NCBI RefSeq assembly: GCF_012927045.1
Contig: NZ_JABBFW010000020.1
Coordinates: 1 to 64,000 of the forward strand
Reading direction: 5' to 3'
DNA length: 64,000 nt
From: Azohydromonas caseinilytica
GTDB lineage: Bacteria > Pseudomonadota > Gammaproteobacteria > Burkholderiales > Burkholderiaceae_C
Below the pieces are notes generated by a model, which was given only the letters and a program-made list of their open reading frames with translations, did not search any database and was not told where the DNA came from. A program made the translations under genes and the position numbers. Of this stretch, positions 33,987 to 45,012 are shown piece by piece; position 1 is the stretch's first letter; each line of letters begins with the position of its first letter.

Positions 33987-34676
33987 ATGGATCGCCGCCT
34001 CGAACATGCCCAGGCCTCGCTGCGCCGCTACGCGGGCGAGTACCCGGCGCATGCGCACGGGCACGCGCAGGTGCTGGTGGGGCTGCAGGGCTGCCTGGAG
34101 CTGGAGCTGGACGGACACGCGGCTTTCGTCGATGCCGCCAGCGCGCTGATCGTGCCGGCGGGCGTGTCGCACGCCTTCCTGGCCGACACGCCGGCGCGCA
34201 TGCTGGTCATCGACGCGCCGCCCGGGGGCGCGCTGCAGCGCGTGCGCCGCTTCGTGCCGCCGCCGCACTGGAAGGCGCAGCCGCCCGACGTGCTGGACGC
34301 CGAGGCCGCCATCGCGGCCGTCGGCGGCACCGCCACGCTGCTGCAGCGCCGGCGCATCGACCTCATGGTGCTGGAGGCGGCGGTGGCCGCGGCGCCGGCG
34401 CAGGACTGGTCCACGCCGCGGCTGGCCGGCCTGTGCTTCCTGAGCCCGCAGCGCTTCCATGCCCGCTTCACCGAGCTCAGCGGCCTGACGCCCGCGGCCT
34501 GGGTGCGCCGCTGCCGGCTGGACGCGGCCGAGCGGCTGATCCGCGCCGGCCTGTCGCTGGACGCCGCCGCGCTGCAGGTGGGCTACGCCACGGCCAGCGC
34601 GCTGGCCTTCGCGCTGCGGCGCGAGCGGGGTTATGGCGCGCGCGCAGTGCGTGCCCGGCGGAATTTGCAGACCTGA
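33987..34676 (+). CDS. AraC-family transcriptional regulator with cupin sensor domain
   Basis: A 229-residue regulator. Residues about 15-95 form a cupin-like sensor (HAHGHAQVLVGLQGCLELEL and LIVPAGVSHAFLAD), and the last 100 residues carry two helix-turn-helices (STPRLAGLCFLSPQRFHARF and LDAAALQVGYATASALAFAL). The effector is unknown. It could control itself or the divergent helicase, or a distant gene. The ATG is at 33987. A short imperfect stem-loop follows the stop (34679-34697). Confidence 0.82.
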   Translation: MDRRLEHAQASLRRYAGEYPAHAHGHAQVLVGLQGCLELELDGHAAFVDAASALIVPAGVSHAFLADTPARMLVIDAPPGGALQRVRRFVPPPHWKAQPPDVLDAEAAIAAVGGTATLLQRRRIDLMVLEAAVAAAPAQDWSTPRLAGLCFLSPQRFHARFTELSGLTPAAWVRRCRLDAAERLIRAGLSLDAAALQVGYATASALAFALRRERGYGARAVRARRNLQT

Positions 34677-34696
34677 GTGGCCTGATCCGTCAGGGC

Positions 34697-35387
34697 CGCA
34701 GTAATTGCGCCCCCGGGGATGCTTTGCTTTTCCACATTCCGCCGAGTTGCACGGCAAAGGCCATGTCCAGGCCGTTTCAATAAGTTTCTTAGGAGAAAGT
34801 GCCCCAGCCGCCGCCGGGCGTGCCGAGTTGGACACCAGCGCCGTAAAACTCGGCGTGCCCGATATAGGTATTGTCCTTGAAGAAAGTCACCTGGAAACCG
34901 CCGACGCCGATACCGATGCCGGCCGCCTGGAAAGTGATGCCTTCGGCGTTCTTGAGCGTGTGCGGGTCCACGTTGAAGGAGGCTTGCCCGCCGAGAGTTC
35001 CCGTGGCGCCGAGGCCGGCCACGAGCCCCTTGCCGTTGAACGTGAGGGACAGGCCGTCCGGGAAGTTCAGGTTCAGGTCCACCTGCAGGTAGATGAAGAC
35101 ATAGGCACAGGCGCCGGACGCGCTGCTGGTGGTCCAGGTCTGCGCGGAAACGTCGAGATCCGCATATCGGGCTCCCATTTCAGCGTAATGGCGGGTAATG
35201 GCTTTGTGCGTTTCTTCAGCACGCATGACGATTTCCTGGCTCATGGACTCGACTCCCAGTGGGAACTTTTCTTGGGCTGTTTTGTAGGGTGTCCAAGTAC
35301 GCAGCCCATAGCCGTACAAGACCCGAAATGGCAATTTCCATCCATGCGCGTCTGATTAACCAGGTGCTGCCACGCGCAATTACTGCG
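34697..35387. repeat. 14-bp perfect inverted repeats flanking the VapA-like gene
   Basis: CGCAGTAATTGCGC at 34697-34710 and its exact reverse complement at 35374-35387 enclose 663 bp that contain one AT-richer gene. The two arms are identical over 14 bp and do not extend further. No target-site duplication is seen outside them, and no transposase is inside. The arrangement looks like a small cassette or non-autonomous mobile unit. Confidence 0.55.
34789..35244 (-). CDS. small beta-rich protein, VapA-like
   Basis: A 151-residue protein without signal peptide or membrane segment. Residues about 45-151 are glycine-rich beta strands. The end (FQVTFFKDNTYIGHAEFYGA, then GTPGGGWGTF) resembles the C-terminus of the Rhodococcus equi VapA-type virulence-associated barrel as remembered, including the FF-x-x-x-x-x-GH and terminal GGG-x-G pattern. 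That assignment is tentative. The N-terminal 45 residues are helical (MRAEETHKAITRHYAEMGAR). Base composition is AT-richer than its neighbours and the gene sits between 14-bp inverted repeats. The start is ATG 35244 and the stop is TAA. Confidence 0.5.
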   Translation of the reverse strand: MSQEIVMRAEETHKAITRHYAEMGARYADLDVSAQTWTTSSASGACAYVFIYLQVDLNLNFPDGLSLTFNGKGLVAGLGATGTLGGQASFNVDPHTLKNAEGITFQAAGIGIGVGGFQVTFFKDNTYIGHAEFYGAGVQLGTPGGGWGTFS

Positions 35388-35696
35388 ACAAAGCCGAAAA
35401 CAGGTGCATACGATAAAAAACCAAATCCAATCTGGATAGATGTAAGAAATGGTTAGGAAGTTGATACCGTGAATTTTTCACGTTTGCCGTCTCGTGTCCG
35501 GCATGGCGGCGGGACATGCCCGGTGGCGATTTACGGCGCGTGCCTGCAAGAACAAGGCGGCCCGCCGACGGCATGGCGGGGGACGCCGTGCAGGGCGCCA
35601 TGGGAAGCTTGAACGAGCTTCGGGCCGGCACCGCGCGACGGCAGGACGCGAGTTTCTAGACATTTCCGCCCCGTGTTCCGCCGCATCCTGCGCGGC
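35245..35696. other. AT-richer intergenic region upstream of the VapA-like and EamA genes
   Basis: This 452-bp divergent spacer contains the right-hand 14-bp inverted repeat (35374-35387) and an AT-rich stretch (about 35385-35480), after which the sequence returns to normal G+C. The minus-strand promoter of the VapA-like gene and the plus-strand promoter of the transporter must lie here, but none can be fixed. No gene is supported. Confidence 0.4.
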
Positions 35697-36668
35697 ATGA
35701 ACAGCGATCCCAAAACCGGCGTCGTCCTGGTGCTGACGGCCGCCACCCTCTGGGGCACCACGGGCACCGCTCAATCCCTGGCCACGGGTGCGCTGTCGCC
35801 GCTGTGGTTTGGCGCGCTGCGCCTGCTGGTGGCGGCGGCCTTCTTCGCCTGCTGCTTTGCGGCGCAGCGCGGGCGCGGTCTAGCGCCAGCCACGGCGCGC
35901 AGCGTGCCCTTGCCGCTGCCGGCGCTGCTGGGCGCGGGGCTGAGCATGGCGGCCTACAACCTGACTTTCTTTGCCGGCGTGCGCGGGGCCGGCGTGGCGG
36001 TGGGCACCGCCATCGCGCTGGGCAGCGGGCCGGTGTGGGCCGGCGTGCTGCAGTCGCTGCTGGCGCGGCAGGTGCCCGCGGCCGGCTGGTGGCTGGGCAC
36101 GGCCCTGGCCGTGGGCGGCGGCGTGCTGATGACGCTGGCCGGCGGCGGCACGGCCGGTGGCGTCGCGCTGGGCGGCGTGGTGCTGTGCCTGCTCTCGGGC
36201 CTGTCCTACGCCGCCTACACGCTGCTGAGCCAGCGGCTGCTGCGCAGCCTGGCGCCCTCGGCCGTGACGCTGCAGGCCTTCGTCGTCGCGGCGGCGCTGG
36301 CCGTGCCGGCGGCGTGGTGGGAGTCCGGCGCGCTGGCGCTGCGCTGGGCCGACGGCCTGGCCGTGCTCTACGTGGGCGTGGTCACCGCGGGCATCGCCTA
36401 CCTGCTGTTCAGCCATGCGCTGCGCCACGTCAGCGCCGCCTCGGCCGTGACGCTGACGCTGGGCGAACCGGTGGTGGCCTTCATGCTGGCCGTTGCCGTG
36501 GTGGGCGAGCGTCCCTCGGCGTGGGCCTTCCTGGGCCTGCTGCTGGTCGTGGCCGGCGTGCTGGCGGTGGTGCGCAACGAGCTGGCCGGTGCCGCGAAGC
36601 AGGGACATGCGTCCGGCGCCCCGGCCGATGCGGCAAGCTCGCGCCAGCTCTCGCCCAGCGGCTCCTGA
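35697..36668 (+). CDS. EamA-family (DMT superfamily) transporter
   Basis: A 323-residue inner-membrane permease with ten transmembrane segments in two EamA repeats; the first begins GVVLVLTAATLWGTTGTAQS and the second GGVVLCLLSGLSYAAYTLLS. Conserved features include the end-of-repeat TLGEPVVAFMLAVAVVGERP. Such proteins export amino acids or other metabolites; the substrate cannot be told. The ATG at 35697 is chosen; a GTG at 35673 is also in frame. The last 30 residues are hydrophilic. The DUF1810 gene follows after 40 bp. Confidence 0.87.
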   Translation: MNSDPKTGVVLVLTAATLWGTTGTAQSLATGALSPLWFGALRLLVAAAFFACCFAAQRGRGLAPATARSVPLPLPALLGAGLSMAAYNLTFFAGVRGAGVAVGTAIALGSGPVWAGVLQSLLARQVPAAGWWLGTALAVGGGVLMTLAGGGTAGGVALGGVVLCLLSGLSYAAYTLLSQRLLRSLAPSAVTLQAFVVAAALAVPAAWWESGALALRWADGLAVLYVGVVTAGIAYLLFSHALRHVSAASAVTLTLGEPVVAFMLAVAVVGERPSAWAFLGLLLVVAGVLAVVRNELAGAAKQGHASGAPADAASSRQLSPSGS

Positions 36669-36708
36669 CCCCAGGCGCGCGGCGGGCGGGGGCTTCCAGG
36701 AAGCCGCC

Positions 36709-37137
36709 ATGGACGACCCCTTCGACCTGAACCGTTTCGTCGCCGCGCAGGACCCGGTGCTGGCACACGTGCGCGCCGAGCTGGCCGCCGGCGACAAGCG
36801 CAGCCACTGGATGTGGTTCGTGTTCCCGCAGCTCAAGTCGCTGGGCCGCAGCGCCACGGCGCTGCACTACGGCCTGGCCTCGCGCGAGGAGGCGCTGGCC
36901 TACTGGCGCCACCCGCTGCTGGGCCCGCGCCTGCGCGAGTGCACGGCGCTGGTGCTGGGCGTGCCCGCGCCGCGCAGCGCGCACGCCATCTTCCATTCCC
37001 CCGACGACCTGAAGTTCCGCTCCTGCATGACGCTGTTCGCCGCCGTGGCACCCGAGGAGCCGCTGTTCCGGCAGGCGCTGGAGCGGTTCTATGACGGGCC
37101 GGATGGGAGGACGCTGGAACTGCTGGGCACGCCCTGA
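36709..37137 (+). CDS. DUF1810 family protein
   Basis: A 142-residue DUF1810 (calpastatin-like) protein, a family widespread in bacteria with no settled biochemical role. The family hallmarks are clear: FDLNRFVAAQDPVLAHVRAE at the start, SHWMWFVFPQLKSLGRS and SREEALAYWRHPLLGPRL, and DDLKFRSCMTLFAAV. It is cytosolic. The start is ATG 36709. Probably co-transcribed with the upstream transporter. Confidence 0.88.
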   Translation: MDDPFDLNRFVAAQDPVLAHVRAELAAGDKRSHWMWFVFPQLKSLGRSATALHYGLASREEALAYWRHPLLGPRLRECTALVLGVPAPRSAHAIFHSPDDLKFRSCMTLFAAVAPEEPLFRQALERFYDGPDGRTLELLGTP

Positions 37138-37397
37138 CGCGCCACGGGCCGCACTGCCGCGGTCCTGGCTGGCGACGCTGTATTTCTTGCACGCCGGAGC
37201 CCGCCTTGAGGCATTTCAAGGGCGCGTCAGCTCCGCGCACCACAATCGCGCTCGGTTCACGCCGGGCAGGCGTGGGCAGCGGCATCCGGGCAGGAGACAG
37301 CCCGGATGCCGGCACAGGCCGGCGGCATGGCAGTGGCACCGCTTCTTGAAAACAGAACGAATACCGAACAAGAGAAAACGTGGTCAAAGAACGCACC

Positions 37398-40172
<2,775 letters not shown>

Positions 40173-40611
40173 GCGCTGCCGGCGCGTCGAGCTTCCGACA
40201 TAACCCTTCAAATTTCCCGGCATTCTCGCGCCCATCCCACTCCCGCCTCCGCAGCCGCCACGAGCAAGTCGGATTTCATTCCGGCTGTTTCACATGATCA
40301 CAAATGGAAAATGTTTTGTGTTCGCTGTGTGACACTGCAGTCGTAAATTGGCGGTGCGCCTCGGAATCGGCTTGGGCGTGAGTTTGATACGAGTACGCCG
40401 CCTGGAAAAATATGGCGTGGCAACGCTTGCCAGTATGGGTTGGTGCTGCTTTGCGCCGAATCGCTGGGTTCCGCGAGGTAAAGCGCAGCAGGTGCGCAAG
40501 TTCTCGCGTCGCCGGCTTTGGGATCGGTATGGATCTCACAGAGACAAACGCTTGATCTTGTCTTGCGGACCGCCTGGTGTCCGGGGCTGAAGCGGGGCAG
40601 GGGAGGGGGCG
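40173..40611. other. intergenic region with an AT-rich interrupted inverted repeat
   Basis: The 439 bp before the sulfatase-like gene contain an AT-rich block at 40288-40335 in which TCACATGATCACAAA (40290-40304) is loosely mirrored by TTTGTG...TGTGTGA (40316-40332). It could be an operator. The rest shows no gene that can be supported on either strand; short open frames here lack coding-like composition. Confidence 0.35.
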
Positions 40612-43092
40612 ATGAGCGAACAGGATTGGATTGCCCAGCTTCAGGCCCAGGTCGAACCCATACTCCGGCAGGTGGCCATCTGGACGCGGCGGGAGTTTTT
40701 TCTGGCTGGCGCCCTGCTGTTGGCGTTGGTTCTCTTGAAGAAGAAGCAGCGGACCGCGGCGGCCTTCAGCGTCCTGGCGGGGTGGACGTGGATGGCGTTC
40801 CATGACTCGGTGACGGAATATTTCCATTCCCTGGGCTCGGATTCCTTTGCGGAGGCCCAGAATTTCGACTGGCATGAAGCCATGTTCTGGTTCACGACCT
40901 TGCGGGAGGTCGTCACGCCCGATTGGAGCCTGGGCAATTTCGTGCCTGTCGTTGCCGTCGCTTTGGCTGCATTTTGGGGCATGCAGACGGTGTCCGGGCG
41001 GCGCCATTCCGGCGGGGAAATTGATTATCGGCTGCCCGTCGTGGTGGCCTCGGTGGCCATCTGTATCGCCGTGCTCCGCGTGGTCGGAGTCACGACGGGA
41101 TTTTATCTGAGCAATTCAAACTCTTTTTCTTCACTGAAAAAGAATTTTGACACGCCCGTGCCCGGCATCGCAGGTACCGGCAACGATATCAAGATCGTGG
41201 TCTATATCGGCGAGTCCACCTCGGTCATGAACATGTCGGTCTACGGTTATGGCAGGAATACCACGCCCAACTTGAAGCGCCTGCATGAAGAGGCCGACAA
41301 TCTGCTGGTTTTTCATGATGTCTTCTCGACCCACACCCATACCAGTTTTTCATTGTTGGAGGCCTTGTCTTTTGCCGTTGACACTCGGGAAAACTACTTG
41401 CCCATCAATGCCCGGCGACGGCTTTCCATCATCGATGTGCTGCAAAGCAATGGCATCCCGACGGCGCTGATCAGCAATCAAGGCAAGGCAGGCACCTGGA
41501 ACCAGGCGTCTTCCATCATTTTCAAGAATGCGAGCCGGACTTTCAGTATCCGATCGGAATTGGCCGGCAGCCGTGACGTGGCCTTGAAGCGGCCCTGGGA
41601 CCATGAGTTCTTCCTGCAGCAGGTGCAGCCGGCGGGAGCGGGGCTGAGCTTGCCGGCAAGAGTGACCTTTTTGCATTCCTATGCCGGCCATGGAAAATAT
41701 TTCGAAAATATTCCGCCGGCTTACCGACTCCCCGTCGATCGCCAGTACGAGGGCATCGCTCCAGCGCTTCTGTTCGGTTTTTCGGGCAACCACCTGAAGG
41801 ATCTCGAACAATACGATGCGGCGGTCAAGTATATCGATGAGTCACTCTGCAAAATCATCGAGTTGGTCAGGCGCTCGGTGCAGCCCATCGTCCTTGTTTA
41901 TTTTTCAGATCATGGCGAATCCATTTACACGGGGCGGGGGCATGAATCGTCGCGTTTCACCCACGAGATGGCGCGTGTGCCGCTGGTGATGTACTTCAAT
42001 GATGCCGCCAGGCGGGCGCACGAGGAACTGTTCCAAAAATACAGCGGCCTGTCCCGGTCGGCCAACAGTTCCACGCTGGCCCAAGTGCCGAGTACGCTGC
42101 TGGACTTGCTGGGCGCCCGCATCGAGCCGCGCGACGCCGCAAAGCTCATTCCCACCGCCGTGGTCGGCGAGAAAACGGCTCATCCGCCCATCATGGTGCG
42201 GCAGACGGCCGCAGGCATCGAGTATTTGAGAATTGACCGTCCGGGCTTGGAGTTGCCTGAAAATCCGGGCCGCAAGGCTTTCGAAAGCAAGGACCTTGCT
42301 TCCGCAGTTCATGTCCTCAACCGGCATAAATCCAAAGGCATGGGCTTGGTCTGCTATGGGCCCGCCCAAACGCTGGGCGCGGCGTTGCGAGGCAGCCTGG
42401 TTTCCGACTGCCTGCAGCTTGATTTGACTGAAGGGGGCCAGGCCGCCGGCCCTGGTCCGACCGCGCTTGCGCTGGCGCCGGTCCTGCCGAGAATCCTGCA
42501 GATTGCGGCAAACCGGCAAATGGCTCTCTGGCTGCGCGCGCAGGGTTCAATGGCGCCCGGTCAGTGCGAACAGCTTGCACGCTCGGTCGAGGAAATGAAG
42601 GCCAAGCCCAGAAGCGTCATGGTCGAGTTTCCCGCCGCGGCGCTGCCCGAAACCGCGGCGCTGGAGTCTTGCGCCCAGGCATTTGCCAAGGCCGGCATCA
42701 TGCTTTCGTACCGGGTTCCGGTAGAACCGGCCCGAGGCTGTGCCGAGGCGCTCGCTCTGGGAAAATCTTTCAATGACACGGAAATGTGCCTCTCGTTCCG
42801 CAGGAAATTGGCCGCGGTTCGCGACAGCCGGTTGTTTGCCGATATCGTCTTTGAATATCCAAGCATTCAAGCCATCGAGCATGCGGACCGGGACCGGCAT
42901 TTTTCCTGGAACCTTGTCCAGGTGCAGGCCGGGGATTATTTCGACATTTCACCGGAACGTTTCCGGATGGTGGTGCCGGACGGCAACGATCCCAACAGTC
43001 CCCGCCCTGTGAACGCGACACCGCATTGGAGCCGCATGAGGCCGTCCGAGGGCGAACCGCGCCTTGTGCGCGCGGCGGCTGCCGTCGAGTAG
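40612..43092 (+). CDS. EptA/CptA-like membrane sulfatase-fold transferase with extra C-terminal domain
   Basis: An 826-residue inner-membrane protein. Four transmembrane helices lie at about 29-43, 48-64, 109-127 and 140-164. The alkaline-phosphatase/sulfatase-fold domain follows (about 190-525): nucleophile loop VVYIGESTSVMNMSVYGYGR (Ser202/Thr203), and metal ligands in VYFSDHGESIYTGRGHESSR. This resembles phosphoethanolamine transferases that modify lipid A or other envelope glycans. Unusually, about 290 more residues follow (530-826), with no family recognised; alternating strands and helices suggest a TIM-barrel-like fold. The gene is AT-richer than its neighbours. GGAGG precedes ATG 40612. 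Confidence 0.7.
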   Translation: MSEQDWIAQLQAQVEPILRQVAIWTRREFFLAGALLLALVLLKKKQRTAAAFSVLAGWTWMAFHDSVTEYFHSLGSDSFAEAQNFDWHEAMFWFTTLREVVTPDWSLGNFVPVVAVALAAFWGMQTVSGRRHSGGEIDYRLPVVVASVAICIAVLRVVGVTTGFYLSNSNSFSSLKKNFDTPVPGIAGTGNDIKIVVYIGESTSVMNMSVYGYGRNTTPNLKRLHEEADNLLVFHDVFSTHTHTSFSLLEALSFAVDTRENYLPINARRRLSIIDVLQSNGIPTALISNQGKAGTWNQASSIIFKNASRTFSIRSELAGSRDVALKRPWDHEFFLQQVQPAGAGLSLPARVTFLHSYAGHGKYFENIPPAYRLPVDRQYEGIAPALLFGFSGNHLKDLEQYDAAVKYIDESLCKIIELVRRSVQPIVLVYFSDHGESIYTGRGHESSRFTHEMARVPLVMYFNDAARRAHEELFQKYSGLSRSANSSTLAQVPSTLLDLLGARIEPRDAAKLIPTAVVGEKTAHPPIMVRQTAAGIEYLRIDRPGLELPENPGRKAFESKDLASAVHVLNRHKSKGMGLVCYGPAQTLGAALRGSLVSDCLQLDLTEGGQAAGPGPTALALAPVLPRILQIAANRQMALWLRAQGSMAPGQCEQLARSVEEMKAKPRSVMVEFPAAALPETAALESCAQAFAKAGIMLSYRVPVEPARGCAEALALGKSFNDTEMCLSFRRKLAAVRDSRLFADIVFEYPSIQAIEHADRDRHFSWNLVQVQAGDYFDISPERFRMVVPDGNDPNSPRPVNATPHWSRMRPSEGEPRLVRAAAAVE

Positions 43093-43179
43093 CAGGGCGT
43101 CGCGCCCGCCCGGCACCGAGGCCGGCAAGGCTTCAGCGGCGCGGCAGGCCCGACGCGCCGCTGGCGGTGGCGCGTCGGC

Positions 43180-43827
43180 TCAATGGGGCGCCGCGGTGCC
43201 GCTTTCGTCGGCAATGCGCCGCAGCGCCTGCATGAAAGCCTCGGGCGGCTGCGCGCCCTGGATCAGGTAGCGCTCGTTCACGATCACGGACGGCACCGAC
43301 TGGATGCCCAGCCGCTGCCAGCGGTGTTCCTGCTCACGCACCTCCTCGGCGTAGCGGCCCTCCTCGAGCACCTGCCGCCCCTCGGCCTCGTCGAGCCCGG
43401 CCTCCCGGGCCGCCGCCAGCAGCACGGCCGGGTCGGAAGGGTTCAGGTCGTCGGCGTGGTAGGCCTTGAGCAGCGCGCGCTTGAGCTCCAGCTGCCGGCC
43501 CTGCAGTCCGGCCCAGTGCAGCAGCCGGTGGCCGTCGAAGGTGTTCCAGATGCGGGTGCGCGGGCCGAAGCTGAAGCCCACGGCCTCGCCGCGCTCGCGC
43601 AGGTAGGCGCGGGTTTCTTCGAGCTGGGCCGGGGTGCGGCCGTACTTGCGCGCCAGGTGCTCGGTGCTGTCCTCGCCCTCCGGTCCCATGGCGGGATTGA
43701 GCTCGAAGGGCTGCAGCCGGATCTGCACCGGCACGTCGGGCAGCTGCCGCAGCGCGCTTTCCAGCGCGTACAGGCCGACGGCGCACCAGGGGCAGGCGAT
43801 GTCGGAAACGAAATCGATCTTCAGCAT
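43180..43827 (-). CDS. DsbA-family oxidoreductase (FrnE-like)
   Basis: A 215-residue cytosolic thioredoxin-fold protein of the FrnE/2-hydroxychromene-2-carboxylate isomerase branch. The active-site CPWC is at about residues 12-15 (SDIACPWCAVG), a helical insertion spans about 55-150, and the cis-Pro loop is SVPSVIVNERYLIQGAQ. FrnE-type proteins act as disulfide isomerases or oxidoreductases. Its ATG at 43827 overlaps the end of the RlmN-like gene by 7 nt, so translation is coupled. Confidence 0.85.
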   Translation of the reverse strand: MLKIDFVSDIACPWCAVGLYALESALRQLPDVPVQIRLQPFELNPAMGPEGEDSTEHLARKYGRTPAQLEETRAYLRERGEAVGFSFGPRTRIWNTFDGHRLLHWAGLQGRQLELKRALLKAYHADDLNPSDPAVLLAAAREAGLDEAEGRQVLEEGRYAEEVREQEHRWQRLGIQSVPSVIVNERYLIQGAQPPEAFMQALRRIADESGTAAPH

Positions 43828-44888
43828 GCGTTCTCCTGTTCGAGGCGCGGGGCGGCGGGGCGTCGGTGCACGGCCACGGTGGCCTGGCCGTCGAGGGCGC
43901 GCGCGCGCAGCTGGCCGCAGCCGCCGTCCACGTCCTGCCCGGCCGAGTTGCGCAGCCGGGTGAGGATGCCGCGGCGGTTGAGCCAGCGCGCCATCTCGGC
44001 GGCGCGCTCGCCGTCCGGGCGCCGGTAGGGCAGAGCCGGGACGGTGTTGTAGGGGATGAGGTTCATCATCGCGTACTTGCCCTGCAGCAGCCGGGCGATG
44101 CCTTCGAGCTCGGCGTCGGTGTCGTTGACGCCCTCGATCAGCGTCCACTGGAACTGGATCGGATAGCCGCTGAGCCGCGCGTAGCGCTCGGCCGCCTCCA
44201 CCAGATCCTCGGGCGCGATGCGCGGGGCGCGCGGCAGCAGCTGGGCGCGCAGCGCGGCATCGGTGGTGTGCAGCGACAGCGCCAATGCCGGCTTCACGGC
44301 CAGCGTGGGCAGCCGCTCGAAGGCGCGCTCGTCGCCGACAGTGGAGAACACGAGCTCCTTGTGGCCGATGCCGCCGGCGGTGCCCAGCAGCTGGATGGCT
44401 TCGAGCACGTTGTCCAGGTTGTGGGAGGGCTCGCCCATGCCCATGAACACCACGCGCTTCACCTCGCGCTGCGCCCGCGCCAGCGCCACCTGGGCCACGA
44501 TCTCGGCGCTGCCGACCTGGCGCAGCAGGCCCGACTTGCCGGTCATGCAGAACACGCAGCCCACGGCGCAGCCGACCTGGCTGGAGACGCACACGCCGCC
44601 GCGCGGCAGCAGCACGCTCTCCACCGCCTGGCCGTCGTGCAGGTCCACCAGCAGCCGCACGGAGCCGTCGGCGCCGGGGTGCGCCGAGCGCAGCGTGGCC
44701 AGCCCGTTCAGTTCGGCTTGCAGCCCGGGCAGCGCGGCGCGCACTTCGGCCGGCAGCCAATGCTCCGGGCGGCGCACGGTGGTGGTGTCCAGCGGCAGCG
44801 CGCGCGTCCACAGCCGCAGCAGGTGCTGCTCATGAACGGGCCGCGCGCCCAGGTCGCGCAGGCGCTGGCGGAGGGATTCAATCTGCAT
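43821..44888 (-). CDS. RlmN-like radical SAM RNA methyltransferase
   Basis: A 355-residue member of the RlmN/Cfr family, which methylates C2 (RlmN) or C8 (Cfr) of adenosine in 23S rRNA. The radical SAM cluster C-x3-C-x2-C is in VGCAVGCVFCMTG; the conserved Cys before it is in GVCVSSQ and the catalytic C-terminal Cys in DGGCGQL. GMGEPSHNLDNVLEAIQLL is also typical. The organism's main rlmN is not expected in this setting, so this may be a second, divergent copy. The start is ATG 44888; the DsbA-like gene overlaps its end. Confidence 0.82.
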   Translation of the reverse strand: MQIESLRQRLRDLGARPVHEQHLLRLWTRALPLDTTTVRRPEHWLPAEVRAALPGLQAELNGLATLRSAHPGADGSVRLLVDLHDGQAVESVLLPRGGVCVSSQVGCAVGCVFCMTGKSGLLRQVGSAEIVAQVALARAQREVKRVVFMGMGEPSHNLDNVLEAIQLLGTAGGIGHKELVFSTVGDERAFERLPTLAVKPALALSLHTTDAALRAQLLPRAPRIAPEDLVEAAERYARLSGYPIQFQWTLIEGVNDTDAELEGIARLLQGKYAMMNLIPYNTVPALPYRRPDGERAAEMARWLNRRGILTRLRNSAGQDVDGGCGQLRARALDGQATVAVHRRPAAPRLEQENAC

Positions 44889-45012
44889 GGGGTTTACAGC
44901 TCGGGGCAAGGGGACGGCCCGGGAGGGCGCGGAGGCGGGAGTGTAGGGAGATCGCGCGGCGAGGCGCCCCGACGGGATTTGCAGGACCGGGCCCGCTGTG
45001 CAGTACGCCGCC

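Noticed and set aside
40348-40590. 80-codon open frame before the sulfatase-fold gene
   Set aside because: It needs a TTG start, has no Shine-Dalgarno, shows no family resemblance and lacks the codon pattern of the neighbours.
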